From the NCBI GenBank assembly GCA_002329205.1, contig DCTC01000002.1:372001-436000 (forward strand): DNA of 64,000 bases, in the 5' to 3' direction. How positions within the stretch are numbered: the stretch's first letter is position 1; every line of letters begins with the position of its first letter. Made by a program: the position numbers and the translations under genes. The DNA comes from Candidatus Roizmanbacteria bacterium UBA1450 (GTDB lineage: Bacteria; Patescibacteriota; Microgenomatia; UBA1406; GWC2-37-13). Positions 8,439-17,763 of the stretch are shown in pieces. The notes below the pieces were generated by a model that was not told the origin of the DNA, searched no databases, and saw nothing but the letters and a program-made list of their open reading frames with translations.

Positions 8439-10766
8439 ATGTCAAAAGAAGTAACTGTATCATTTCGCATGCTTAAAAATCGGCTATTGCACGCGTTATT
8501 TTTTTTGGCTTACTACATCACACTTGCAGTAATATATCTTGGTAAGTCAGTCAAAACCGCGGTCACGTTCCCTTTTGCTGTGATATTTGTATTTATCAGA
8601 AATACTATATCATTCTTCACCGGTGAATTCTTTAGAGATAGAGCCAAACAGTCAGTAGTGATACTCTGGAACTTACTGATTCGAACACCTTATTTTCTGG
8701 TTGCTTTTGTGAAATATGTCATTTCTCTGATCGAAACTGTATTTCTGGGGATTATACACATGATAGGTTCCTTTTATAACTTTCTTACCAGCAGATATTT
8801 TCAGTATTTTGTGTATGGGTTTCTTTTTTGTTTATTATATATTTTTGTTCAGCAAGCATACTTTTTCATTCAGGAATTACCTTCACCTAGTTCTATCGGA
8901 CAGGTGAATTTTGCTCAGTCTACGCATTTATATGACCGCAATGGAAAATTGCTGTATGAGATCTATCGTGATGAGAACCGAACATCAATTCCTATCGAGT
9001 CGGTCCCCAAGAATGTTATTGATGCAACCATTGCCATTGAGGATAAAAATTTTTACAACCACAAGGGAATATCTTTTTTTGGCGGCATCCTTCGAGCAAT
9101 AAAAGATACATATATCTATAAAGAGCTTCAGGGCGGTTCCACCATCACACAGCAGCTGGTAAAGAGTGCACTACTCACACCTGAACGTACTATTGAACGG
9201 AAATTGAAGGAAATGGTTTTAGCTTTGTGGACCGAACAGATGTATACCAAAGATGAGATTATGGAAATGTATCTGAATCAGGTTCCGTATGGTGGCTCCG
9301 CATACGGTATTGAAGAAGCGTCCAAAGTATATTTCGGCAAAACAGCACAGGAACTTACATTGAGTGAAGCGGCGCTTCTTGCCGGTCTTCCAAAGGCACC
9401 TTCCATTTATTCACCGTTTATTGATCCTGACCTTGCCCGCAGAAGACGCGATCAAGTGCTCGAAGAAATGTATGCCCAGCAACTTATTTCACAAAACGAG
9501 TTTGAATCGTCTATCAAAGAAGAATTAAAAACTCTTCCCCCGACAACTAATATCCGAGCACCACATTTTGTCATGTACACAAGAACTGCTCTTGAAAATG
9601 AGTACGGTACAAAAAAAGTTGAAGAGGCAGGCTTCAATGTAGTAACTTCGCTGGATCTGGATATCCAGACCAAGGCAGAGGAGATTCTAGCTGAAGAGCT
9701 TGAAAAACTGGCTTCTATGAATGCTACAAATGGCGGAATTATCGTCATGGATCCTCATACCGGACAGATACTCGCAATGGTGGGATCTGCAGACTACTAT
9801 AAAGAAAATTATGGAGCTTTCAACGTTACAACTGCTTTGAGGCAGCCTGGTTCAACTTTGAAGCCGATGCTCTATGCAATGGCGCTAGAAAGAGGCTATA
9901 CTGCCGCGACTCCGATCGATGACTCACCGATTGTATTTAATATTGCCGGAGGTGATCCCTATCAGCCCGTCAATTATGACCGAAGTTATCACGGCAGAGT
10001 ACCGATTCGTTATGCGTTAGGCAATTCGTACAATATTCCGGCAGTAAAGGTTCTAAATACCCTTGGCGTTCAGCAGTTTGTAGATTTTGCCAAAAATATG
10101 GGCATTGATACTTGGGAAGATTCATCCCGCTTTGGTTTATCTCTTGGACTTGGAGGCGGGGAAGTAACACTTATTGACTTGACCCAAATTTATAGTGTAT
10201 TTGCCAATGGCGGGTACCGTGTTGAACCGACGCCGTTTGTGGAAATAAAAGACTCCCGGGAACAGGAAGTAACACATATTCGAAGCAATAAATCACGGGT
10301 ACTGGATGAAGGGGTTGCGTTCATTATCAGTGATATTCTGTCAGACAATGCTGCGAGACAACAGGCTTTCGGAGTAAATAATCCTCTATACCTGCCGGGT
10401 GAGACAGTCTCAGCAAAAACAGGAACAACCAATGATTATAAAGATGCCTGGACCATCGGTTTTACTGAAAATGTCGTTGTGGGAGTGTGGGTCGGCAATA
10501 ATAATAATAGCTCCATGCATAGTATCGCGGGTTCATTGGGAGCCGGTCCAATTTTCAATCGTGTGATGAAATATATGATTGAAGAGCATGACGCCGCAGG
10601 GAAAATGCAACAGCCTGTGCATGTCGTGTCAGTACCTTGTTATGGAGGAAAAGTGGAATATTTCCTTCGAGGAACAGAACGGCAGGGATATTGTCAAAAA
10701 ACTATTCTACAACCAGGTAACCGCAATCCGGTACAAGAGGTGAGAAATGTACCCGCACAACCCTAA
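8439..10766 (+). CDS. Bifunctional penicillin-binding protein 1A (GT51 transglycosylase plus transpeptidase)
   Basis: This 775-residue class A PBP polymerises lipid II and crosslinks the stems. An unusually long N-terminal region (about 1-150) has several hydrophobic stretches, more than the single anchor usual for PBP1A. The GT51 domain shows EDKNFYNHKG (about 200) and GGSTITQQLVK (about 232). The transpeptidase domain has the SxxK serine in PGSTLKP (about 471), the SxN box GNSYN (about 528) and KTG in AKTGTTNDYKDAW (about 658). It heads the murein/division cluster with its own promoter. Activity looks intact. Confidence 0.93.
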   Translation: MSKEVTVSFRMLKNRLLHALFFLAYYITLAVIYLGKSVKTAVTFPFAVIFVFIRNTISFFTGEFFRDRAKQSVVILWNLLIRTPYFLVAFVKYVISLIETVFLGIIHMIGSFYNFLTSRYFQYFVYGFLFCLLYIFVQQAYFFIQELPSPSSIGQVNFAQSTHLYDRNGKLLYEIYRDENRTSIPIESVPKNVIDATIAIEDKNFYNHKGISFFGGILRAIKDTYIYKELQGGSTITQQLVKSALLTPERTIERKLKEMVLALWTEQMYTKDEIMEMYLNQVPYGGSAYGIEEASKVYFGKTAQELTLSEAALLAGLPKAPSIYSPFIDPDLARRRRDQVLEEMYAQQLISQNEFESSIKEELKTLPPTTNIRAPHFVMYTRTALENEYGTKKVEEAGFNVVTSLDLDIQTKAEEILAEELEKLASMNATNGGIIVMDPHTGQILAMVGSADYYKENYGAFNVTTALRQPGSTLKPMLYAMALERGYTAATPIDDSPIVFNIAGGDPYQPVNYDRSYHGRVPIRYALGNSYNIPAVKVLNTLGVQQFVDFAKNMGIDTWEDSSRFGLSLGLGGGEVTLIDLTQIYSVFANGGYRVEPTPFVEIKDSREQEVTHIRSNKSRVLDEGVAFIISDILSDNAARQQAFGVNNPLYLPGETVSAKTGTTNDYKDAWTIGFTENVVVGVWVGNNNNSSMHSIAGSLGAGPIFNRVMKYMIEEHDAAGKMQQPVHVVSVPCYGGKVEYFLRGTERQGYCQKTILQPGNRNPVQEVRNVPAQP

Positions 10767-10821
10767 TAGTGTGTGGATTTTTCAGTTCGTGTATTGGCCT
10801 TCGTGAATCAGAGTTATTCAT

Positions 10822-10827
10822 TATAAT
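10822..10827 (+). promoter_or_regulatory. -10 box of leaderless murL
   Basis: TATAAT ending six bases before the murL ATG at 10834; it supports this start over upstream readings. Confidence 0.65.
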
Positions 10828-10833
10828 AAAGGT

Positions 10834-12156
10834 ATGTCACAGTTTATATTTGAGAGTTATACTGCAGATATCAGTTCCGGCATTCTTTCGTTTTCATATA
10901 TCCTTGAGAACCAAGGCGAAGAGCTGCGATTCCATGAATCTTTGCTGCTGCCTGCGAAAGATATGCAACCAATTCCTGAACCGGTACTCCATCAGCTTCT
11001 GCAGGCAGTCCACATTGTCCTAGGCCTCAGTTACTGGAAAACGTATTGTCCGAAAAAATTGATCATCAATAATTTTACTCTTTCACAAGAACAAGCGGAT
11101 TACTGGAATATGGTGTATACAAAAGGTCTTGGCGAATTTTTTTATCGAAACAAAATTGATTACCGTGGCCTCATTCAGTTCCCCTATGACAAGGATCATG
11201 TCCAGACTACATCCTCGTATCAATCAGATCAGAAGACATATCTCGTAGGTATCGGCGGAGGAAAAGACTCAATTGTTTCTGCTGAACTTTTGAAAAAGCA
11301 TGCTGTCCCTTTTGAAGGCTTTATCATCGAAACCCAGAAAAGTTACCCGATCATTGACTCCATTATCGAGAAGATAGGGGTGGAATCAGTGCGGGTAAAA
11401 CGTGTTATCGATCCGCAGCTTTTTCGCGTCAATGCACGAACAGATGTTTTCAACGGGCATGTACCGATTTCATCAATATACGCATGGATCGGAATACTGA
11501 TCTCTGTATTGTATGGATATAGGGGATTGATAGTAAGCAATGAACGAAGCGCTAATATCGGTAACGTCTCATATCTCGGATCAACGATCAATCATCAGTG
11601 GAGTAAATCCTATGAATTTGAGCGCATGCTGAGAAAGTATATTGCAGCATACATTTCCGAAGATATTGAGTATCTTTCACTACTGCGTCCGTTCTCTGAA
11701 TATAGTATTGTTCAACTGTTTGCCGAATATCTCCAATATTTTTCAGTTTTTTCCAGCTGCAACCGCAATTTTTCAATTCAAAACTCAGCTCAATCATTGT
11801 GGTGCGGTGATTGTCCCAAATGTGCATTTGTCTTTGCACTTCTTGCTGCATTTGTACCGCAACGACAACTCCTTGGGATATTTGGGCAAAATCTTTTTGA
11901 TAAACCGTCACTGGCAGTCACTTATGAAGAACTGCTCGGTGTAAAAGGATTTAAGCCGTTTGAATGCGTGGGAACGCCTGCTGAAATACGGTTGGCGATG
12001 TATAAAGTTCACCAAAAAGGCGAATATGCAGACACCTTGATGATGAAAAGGTTTGAGAAGGACGTATTGCCGAAATTGAATCCACAGCAACTTGAGGATG
12101 AAGTGACTTCGATAGATAACTCAGTGTTACCAGAACATTTTCAACATATTATATGA
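10834..12156 (+). CDS. murL: UDP-MurNAc-L-Ala-L-Glu epimerase (MurL-like)
   Basis: This 440-residue protein carries an ATP pyrophosphatase loop GIGGGKDSIVS (about 139-149), followed by NERSANIGN and a Cys pair in WCGDCPKCAFVF (about 325-336). This arrangement fits MurL, which epimerises the terminal L-Glu of UDP-MurNAc-L-Ala-L-Glu using ATP. In Xanthomonas, MurL acts with a MurD variant that ligates L-Glu. Here the murD gene overlaps the murL stop by four bases (ATGA), the same partnership. It replaces the need for glutamate racemase, at least in this window. The identification is from memory of motifs and context, not from an alignment. Confidence 0.8.
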   Translation: MSQFIFESYTADISSGILSFSYILENQGEELRFHESLLLPAKDMQPIPEPVLHQLLQAVHIVLGLSYWKTYCPKKLIINNFTLSQEQADYWNMVYTKGLGEFFYRNKIDYRGLIQFPYDKDHVQTTSSYQSDQKTYLVGIGGGKDSIVSAELLKKHAVPFEGFIIETQKSYPIIDSIIEKIGVESVRVKRVIDPQLFRVNARTDVFNGHVPISSIYAWIGILISVLYGYRGLIVSNERSANIGNVSYLGSTINHQWSKSYEFERMLRKYIAAYISEDIEYLSLLRPFSEYSIVQLFAEYLQYFSVFSSCNRNFSIQNSAQSLWCGDCPKCAFVFALLAAFVPQRQLLGIFGQNLFDKPSLAVTYEELLGVKGFKPFECVGTPAEIRLAMYKVHQKGEYADTLMMKRFEKDVLPKLNPQQLEDEVTSIDNSVLPEHFQHII

Positions 12157-13388
12157 GGATCCAGGAGCTACAGAATAAAAAAATATTGATAGCTGGCTAC
12201 GGAATTGAAGGAAAATCCACGGAATCTTTCTTGAAGAAATATGTGCCTTCAGCTACCTATGCTATTGTTGATAAAGCAGATGGTCCGGATTATCTTGCTC
12301 ATCAAACTGACTATGACCTGGTCATTAAAACTCCCGGCATACCAAAATCTCATATCACAATCCCTTATACCACCGCCACCAATATATTTTTTGCAAATTT
12401 GAATCCAAAGCACATCACCATTGGTGTGACTGGAACCAAAGGAAAAAGCACCACTGCATCTCTTATTTATCACATCTTGAACAGATCTGGAAAAAGAACA
12501 GAATTAATCGGAAATATTGGAAAACCAATGCTGGAATCATTGCTATCAGAACCCGCACAAGAAACTTATTTTGTTTGTGAATTATCGAGTTATCAACTGG
12601 ACGACATAGAGTATTCTCCTCACATTTCCATAATCGTAAGCCTCTTTCCAGATCATGTTCCGTATCACGGAACTCTTGAAAACTACTATAAAGCGAAGCA
12701 ACATATCATCGCCCGTGCCAAGGAGACGGATTATTATGTGTATAATCCTGCTTTTCAGAGATTAGTCGAGTGGCAACATGAAACAAGAGCACAACCGGTA
12801 CCTTACGAAGAATCATTTGTACCCGAACGGACTCCACTCCTGGGAAAGCATAACCTAGAAAATGTCCGCGGCGCAATAACCGTAGCCAAACTGGTAGGGG
12901 TTTCATATCGTGAGGCTGAAGAAGCAGTACGATCGTTCAAGCCATTGCCTCATCGTCTTGAAAAAATAGGTATTTTCAAAGGTATTATTTTTTATGACGA
13001 TGCAATTTCGACGACACCAGAGTCAACAATAGCGGCGGTACAAGCGATTCCACATGTAAAAACAATATTCCTTGGCGGGGAGGATCGTGGTTATGATTTT
13101 CTTGAGCTGGCCAGTGAATTGCGGGAGGCTGGCGTCCAAAATATCGTACTTTTCCCTCATTCGGGTGATCGCATAAAGGAATCTCTTATGGAAGTAGACC
13201 CAGGATACTGGAATATTTGTGAAACAGACGACATGAGAGAAGCTGTAGCTTTTGCCTATGAGCATACCCCTCTTCAGACTGTCTGTCTGCTTTCAACAGC
13301 ATCACCAAGTTATTCGTTATGGAAGAATTATATTGAAAAAGGAAATTTATTTCAGAAGTTTGTAAAAGAATATGAAGAGGAGAAGTAA
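12153..13388 (+). CDS. murD: UDP-N-acetylmuramoyl-L-alanine--glutamate ligase (MurD family, probably L-Glu-adding)
   Basis: A 411-residue Mur ligase that adds glutamate to UDP-MurNAc-L-Ala in the cytoplasm. The N-terminal Rossmann part begins ILIAGYGIEGKSTESFLKK; the ATP loop is GVTGTKGKSTTASL (about 92-105); then FVCELSSYQLDDI and PHRLEKIG follow, all typical. It starts inside the murL stop codon (ATGA overlap) and its end overlaps ftsW by 17 bases, so the three are translationally coupled. Because of the MurL neighbour, the natural substrate may be L-Glu instead of D-Glu (MurD2-type); this is inference. Confidence 0.88.
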   Translation: MRIQELQNKKILIAGYGIEGKSTESFLKKYVPSATYAIVDKADGPDYLAHQTDYDLVIKTPGIPKSHITIPYTTATNIFFANLNPKHITIGVTGTKGKSTTASLIYHILNRSGKRTELIGNIGKPMLESLLSEPAQETYFVCELSSYQLDDIEYSPHISIIVSLFPDHVPYHGTLENYYKAKQHIIARAKETDYYVYNPAFQRLVEWQHETRAQPVPYEESFVPERTPLLGKHNLENVRGAITVAKLVGVSYREAEEAVRSFKPLPHRLEKIGIFKGIIFYDDAISTTPESTIAAVQAIPHVKTIFLGGEDRGYDFLELASELREAGVQNIVLFPHSGDRIKESLMEVDPGYWNICETDDMREAVAFAYEHTPLQTVCLLSTASPSYSLWKNYIEKGNLFQKFVKEYEEEK

Positions 13389-14490
13389 ACGTTTAAAGCA
13401 ACTACGCGCTGACCGGAAAGGGTTGCCTATTTCATTTATATTACTTGCTGCAGCTCTCTTGTTATCATTTATCGGCTTGATATTTGTTTTTGAAGCATCT
13501 TCCATTCGTGCTTTAAATGCAACAGGAGACAGTTTCCATTACCTGAAACTGCAAATACGATGGATTATTTTCGGTCTTATTGTGTTCGGGTTTTTCTCCT
13601 GGTACAACTATAAAAATCTGTATTATATGTCACTGCCTGCCATGTTGAGCGTTGTTCTTTTGCTTATTGTCGTATTGATTCCCGGAATAGGGAAGACAGC
13701 AGGTGGTGCCCGCAGCTGGATTGATCTCGGTTTTATAACGATTCAGCCTACAGAATTTACAAAATTTTCTCTTATTCTGTACTTAGCTTCATGGTTCTCG
13801 GTGAAAGGCAAGAAGCGATTTCTCCCCTTTATACTTATGATAGGATTCCTTCTTCTTCTGATCATGTTGCAGCCGGATATGGGAACAGCGATTATGGTAT
13901 TTTCATTGAGCATTGCGATGTATTTTTTAGCGGGTCAGGATTTACGCTACCTATTTGCTCTTTTTCCTCTTGCCGTAGTCGGTTTCATGTCACTTATTTT
14001 TGCTGCACCTTATCGTCTCAAACGTTTGACGGCATTCCTGAATCCCAGTGAAGATCCATTGGGTGTGGGATTTCATATCAACCAAATACTGATATCTCTG
14101 ACTGAAGGTGGGCTATTTGGGCGCGGTTTTGGCGCTTCACGCCAAAAATATTTATTTCTTCCGGAGGCACATACTGATTCGATTTTTGCCATCATCAGTG
14201 AAGAGCTTGGTTTTATCGGCAGTATGTTTCTGATTATTCTTTATTTTGTTTTTCTGTACAAGCTATATGAATTATACAATGCGATAGATGACGCGTTTGC
14301 CAAGCTTCTTGTGGGAGGTATTTTTACGTATTTCGGTTTGCAGATTATTATTAATCTTGGTGGAATGGTAAATATTATGCCGCTTACCGGTGTTACTCTG
14401 CCTTTCGTATCATATGGAGGCTCTTCAATGCTTGCATCCTTTATGCTGCTCGGGATTGCCGTCAATATTTCTAAACAAGCAAAAACCTGA
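13372..14490 (+). CDS. ftsW: FtsW, SEDS lipid II polymerase of the septum
   Basis: A 372-residue polytopic SEDS protein of about ten membrane segments. Landmarks are FEASSIRAL, the ARSWIDLGFITIQPTEFTK region, QPDMGTAIM, HINQILISLTEGGLFGRG and the ending GVTLPFVSYGGSSMLASF. A second SEDS protein lies at 22069; because this one sits between murD and murG and the FtsQAZ genes, FtsW is the better assignment. Its start overlaps the end of murD by 17 bases. Polymerises glycan strands at the division site with a class B PBP, which is not seen here. Confidence 0.88.
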   Translation: MKRRSKRLKQLRADRKGLPISFILLAAALLLSFIGLIFVFEASSIRALNATGDSFHYLKLQIRWIIFGLIVFGFFSWYNYKNLYYMSLPAMLSVVLLLIVVLIPGIGKTAGGARSWIDLGFITIQPTEFTKFSLILYLASWFSVKGKKRFLPFILMIGFLLLLIMLQPDMGTAIMVFSLSIAMYFLAGQDLRYLFALFPLAVVGFMSLIFAAPYRLKRLTAFLNPSEDPLGVGFHINQILISLTEGGLFGRGFGASRQKYLFLPEAHTDSIFAIISEELGFIGSMFLIILYFVFLYKLYELYNAIDDAFAKLLVGGIFTYFGLQIIINLGGMVNIMPLTGVTLPFVSYGGSSMLASFMLLGIAVNISKQAKT

Positions 14491-14496
14491 GCGTGA

Positions 14497-14502
14497 TACA
14501 AT
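14497..14502 (+). promoter_or_regulatory. -10 box before murG
   Basis: TACAAT, five bases before the murG ATG, in the 17-base gap after ftsW. An internal cluster promoter. Confidence 0.5.
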
Positions 14503-14507
14503 AGCTT

Positions 14508-15632
14508 ATGCATCATAATACTATTCTGATGACCGGAGGACATGTCACTCCTGCTCTAGCCGTGATTGATGACCTTCAAAAGATGCATCCGGAGGCAAAT
14601 ATCATCTTTGTCGGAAGAAAGTTTAATAACAATCGTGAACAATCCTTGAGTTTTGAGTATCAGGAAGTTACACGACGTAATATTCCTTTTTTTCATCTCC
14701 GAACAGGTCGTCTGACACGTTCATTCTCTTGTGAATCTGTTATGAACGTTCTGAGTATCCCGTTGGGTTTCTTTTTCGCTTATCGGTTACTCATCTCCCA
14801 AAAACCGGATGTTGTATTATCCTTTGGAGGATATCTGGCTTTACCTATTGCAATGGTCGCAAACTGGCTCGGGATACCCGTGTATACCCACGAGCAAACC
14901 ATACATCCAGGCGTAGCAAATCAGCAAATTGCAAGGATAGCAAAGCGAATTTTTATTTCATTCCCGGAGTCATCTGTGTTCTTCCCAAAAGACAAAGTTG
15001 TGCTGACAGGAAATCCTATTCGAAAAAGCATATTCAAACAGAAATCAATACCAGGAATACCAGCCGAACCACAGTTGCCATGTATTTACGTCACCGGCGG
15101 TTCGCTTGGCGCTCATGCCCTCAATATTCACATTGAACATATCATTGAGAAACTAGTACAATCATACATAGTCATTCACCAAACGGGGAATGTGCAGGAA
15201 TTCAAAGATTATGAGCGTTTGTGTCAGTTGAGGTCACGTCTTCCTCAAGAAGTGCAGGATCGGTATATGCTGAAAACGCACGTGAGTGATGAAGAAGTAG
15301 GGTATATATTTGAAAAAGCTTCACTGGTCATAAGCAGATCAGGAGCAAATACGTTTTTTGAATTAATTGCTCTTGAAAAACCGGCAATTCTTGTGCCTTT
15401 GCCTCTTGCTGCTTTTGATGAACAAATGAAGCAGGCACGTATTCTAAAAAAAGCCGGAGCAGCGGAACTATTTAACCAGAATGGAGATTCTGACGAACTG
15501 TTTAGACTTATACAGAAAGTCATGTCTCAACGAGATACTTATGCAAAGTCATTCGGAACACTCAAAAAAAACTATATCAGAGATGCATCACAAAGGATCA
15601 TTGAAGAACTGGTGGGGAAAACTGTCAACTAG
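14508..15632 (+). CDS. murG: MurG, UDP-GlcNAc:lipid I N-acetylglucosaminyltransferase
   Basis: This 374-residue GT28 enzyme makes lipid II on the inner membrane face. The N-terminal loop reads MTGGHVTPALAV; it keeps TGGH but lacks the longer GGGTGGH run typical of MurG. Then follow PDVVLSFGGYLALP, HEQTIHPGVANQ, LTGNPIR, VTGGSLGAHALN and the C-terminal SRSGANTFFELIALEKPAILVPL donor-binding motif. It overlaps ftsQ by 50 bases if the chosen ftsQ start is right. Assignment is secure apart from the odd loop. Confidence 0.9.
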   Translation: MHHNTILMTGGHVTPALAVIDDLQKMHPEANIIFVGRKFNNNREQSLSFEYQEVTRRNIPFFHLRTGRLTRSFSCESVMNVLSIPLGFFFAYRLLISQKPDVVLSFGGYLALPIAMVANWLGIPVYTHEQTIHPGVANQQIARIAKRIFISFPESSVFFPKDKVVLTGNPIRKSIFKQKSIPGIPAEPQLPCIYVTGGSLGAHALNIHIEHIIEKLVQSYIVIHQTGNVQEFKDYERLCQLRSRLPQEVQDRYMLKTHVSDEEVGYIFEKASLVISRSGANTFFELIALEKPAILVPLPLAAFDEQMKQARILKKAGAAELFNQNGDSDELFRLIQKVMSQRDTYAKSFGTLKKNYIRDASQRIIEELVGKTVN

Positions 15633-16311
15633 CTTTCTTTTCATTCTTGTTTTTGGACTCACATTTAGTCTTCTCTATAGACTGGATGGACGGTTTCGTG
15701 TATCTGGCATCCAGGTGCTTGGAGAAGCAGACGAATATCCGTTCAAAGGGAAAGAACAGTATGACGGACAGCATATCTGGTCTATCGATCCGGAAGATGT
15801 TCATATCTATCTCAAGAATGCAAATCCGTATTACCGCATTGTCCATATTGAGAAGAAGTATCCGTCAACAATACAGGTTGAAGTAAGTCGACTAGTTCCT
15901 TCCGCTTATTTACAGGTTGCAGAAGGCTATTTTTTGCTAAGCAGAGAAGGGATTATTCTTGAAAAAGTACGTGAAATCGAATCCGAAAAGTTCCCCTTGA
16001 TAACATTTTATCAGCATGTGCCGTATACTATGTTCCAGCGGGGTGATGAAATCGGTTTCAAAGAAGTAAAAGATACTCTATACTTTTTGGAGATAATACA
16101 TAGTGCCAGGCTGAAGGTAAATAGTATTGATATTGAAGGATTTCATATGCTAGGATTATATACAGAGGAAGGGACTTTTTTGTTTTCATCTGAGAAAGAT
16201 TCAGAACTGCAAAAGTATCAGTTTGAGCAATCTCTGAAGCAATTATCTGTGGAGGGTGTACAATTTGATACACTTGATGTACGGTTTGAAAAACCGATCG
16301 TCCGTTTGTGA
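15583..16311 (+). CDS. ftsQ: FtsQ/DivIB-like cell division protein
   Basis: A bitopic protein of about 242 residues: short basic tail, one membrane segment (about 14-30), a POTRA-like domain beginning FRVSGIQVLGEADE and ending near IQVEVSRLVPSAYLQV, then the FtsQ beta domain. FtsQ links FtsB/FtsL and FtsW-FtsI in the divisome. A longer frame starts at 15481 inside murG; the ATG at 15583 puts a typical tail before the membrane segment. Sequence is divergent, so the call rests on topology and position between murG and ftsA. Confidence 0.72.
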   Translation: MHHKGSLKNWWGKLSTSFLFILVFGLTFSLLYRLDGRFRVSGIQVLGEADEYPFKGKEQYDGQHIWSIDPEDVHIYLKNANPYYRIVHIEKKYPSTIQVEVSRLVPSAYLQVAEGYFLLSREGIILEKVREIESEKFPLITFYQHVPYTMFQRGDEIGFKEVKDTLYFLEIIHSARLKVNSIDIEGFHMLGLYTEEGTFLFSSEKDSELQKYQFEQSLKQLSVEGVQFDTLDVRFEKPIVRL

Positions 16312-16347
16312 GGTAGACTGTTATTGTCATTTAATTAGTCTGAATAG

Positions 16348-16380
16348 TTGATAAGCATCGTAATAATCGATGTTTATCAA
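16348..16380 (+). promoter_or_regulatory. 13-bp hairpin upstream of ftsA
   Basis: TTGATAAGCATCG (16348-16360) pairs with CGATGTTTATCAA (16368-16380) through 12 Watson-Crick pairs and one G-U, with a TAATAAT loop. It lies 16 bases before the ftsA ATG. No T-run follows, so an operator or 5' RNA element is as likely as a terminator. Confidence 0.45.
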
Positions 16381-16396
16381 TTGGCTAACCTAGATT

Positions 16397-17671
16397 ATGT
16401 CGGAAACACTTATTTGTGGTATTGATATTGGAAGTACAAAAATAGCAACTATTGTCGGTCTATACTCATCGGAAACGGATGAAGTACGGATTATCGGCTT
16501 CAATGCCACACCATCGCGCGGGGTGAAAAAAGGTCTTATTGTCGATATCGATCAGGCAACTGCGTCAGTTGAGTCAAGTGTTGAGAAAGCCGAACGCATG
16601 GCAGGCCATCAAATAAAAGAGGCCTTTGTTACGGTGGGAGGTCCTCACATATCTTCAATTAACTCTCACGGAATAGTTGCTGTGGCAAACCCGCAATTTG
16701 AAGTAGTCGAGGATGATGTACACCGTGTGATCGAGGCTGCACGTGCGATTTCGCTTTCAAATACAAGACAGATTATTGAAGTAACACCTCGTGAATATAG
16801 TGTTGACGGCCAAAGCGGTATCAATAATCCGGTCGGAATGAGCGGTGTCAGGCTGGAAGTAGATACACATATCATAACAGCTTCAGCAACCAATCTCAAA
16901 AATATCGACAAAGTATTGAATGATCTTGGTATAAAAAATACCGGTTATATTTTCTCTGGTGTTGCTTCAGCTCAATCAGTACTTACTGATACTGAGAAGG
17001 ATCTGGGAGTCGCGGTGGCAGATATCGGTGGCGGAAAAATTGATATGAGTATCTTTGTCGAAGGTGCATTGTCCTACTCATCATCGATTCCGATTGGAGC
17101 ACGCCACATTAGCAACGATATTGCTGTCGGTCTGCGAGTATCTCTTGAATCAGCAGAAAAAGTAAAGCTATATCTTAGCAATAATGCCCGGAGGATTGAA
17201 GAGGCCATAAAGAAAAAAGAAAAAAATATCCTTACTTCTGAAAAACTCGGAATTCTTGAAAAACTTCCGGATGTCAGTCCCAAAGAAATTATTGAAGGAA
17301 TTGTCGGACCGCGCATTGAAGAAATTTATTCACTGGTAGCTGAGGAGATTTCAAAAAGCGGTTATGAGAAAAGTATTCCATCTGGTATTGTCATAACGGG
17401 TGGAGGTTCAATGACTGTCGGAATGGTCGAAATGGGAAAAAGGATTGCCCGTCTTCCTATCCGTATCGGGATCCCTGAAAAAGCGACCGGTTTGGTTGAT
17501 GAAGTAATGAATCCCATGTACGCAGCAACTCTCGGCTTAGTTTATTACGGAAACACTCAAATGCTCGAAGATCCGGCTGGATTTAAAGACTTCAATTCAG
17601 TTCTGAAAAACTTCTCGATGAATGATATAATGTCTAAAGCGAAGAAAGTGTTTAAACAGTTCCTACCGTAA
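16397..17671 (+). CDS. ftsA: FtsA, actin-like divisome anchor
   Basis: A 424-residue actin-fold ATPase that tethers FtsZ to the membrane. Phosphate 1 loop is CGIDIGSTKIATIVG (about 6-20); the SHS2 insert contains GVKKGLIVDID; phosphate 2 is VADIGGGKIDMSI (about 208-220); the adenosine motif is IVITGGGSM (about 331). The C-terminus DIMSKAKKVFKQFLP is an amphipathic membrane-targeting helix. It lies between ftsQ and ftsZ, the classical order. Confidence 0.93.
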   Translation: MSETLICGIDIGSTKIATIVGLYSSETDEVRIIGFNATPSRGVKKGLIVDIDQATASVESSVEKAERMAGHQIKEAFVTVGGPHISSINSHGIVAVANPQFEVVEDDVHRVIEAARAISLSNTRQIIEVTPREYSVDGQSGINNPVGMSGVRLEVDTHIITASATNLKNIDKVLNDLGIKNTGYIFSGVASAQSVLTDTEKDLGVAVADIGGGKIDMSIFVEGALSYSSSIPIGARHISNDIAVGLRVSLESAEKVKLYLSNNARRIEEAIKKKEKNILTSEKLGILEKLPDVSPKEIIEGIVGPRIEEIYSLVAEEISKSGYEKSIPSGIVITGGGSMTVGMVEMGKRIARLPIRIGIPEKATGLVDEVMNPMYAATLGLVYYGNTQMLEDPAGFKDFNSVLKNFSMNDIMSKAKKVFKQFLP

Positions 17672-17687
17672 ATTCATGTGATGTATC

Positions 17688-17703
17688 ATGCAAAACGTTG
17701 CAT
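17688..17703 (+). promoter_or_regulatory. Small inverted repeat upstream of ftsZ
   Basis: ATGCAA-AACG-TTGCAT, 6-bp stem and 4-base loop, in the 92-base ftsA-ftsZ gap. A TATAAG box follows at about 17729-17734, so ftsZ may have a leader of some 30 bases. Function not known. Confidence 0.3.
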
Positions 17704-17763
17704 AACTGAATAGAAAAACAATTTGCGGTATAAGTTTAACCTTCGCATTGCATTACACGCGTT

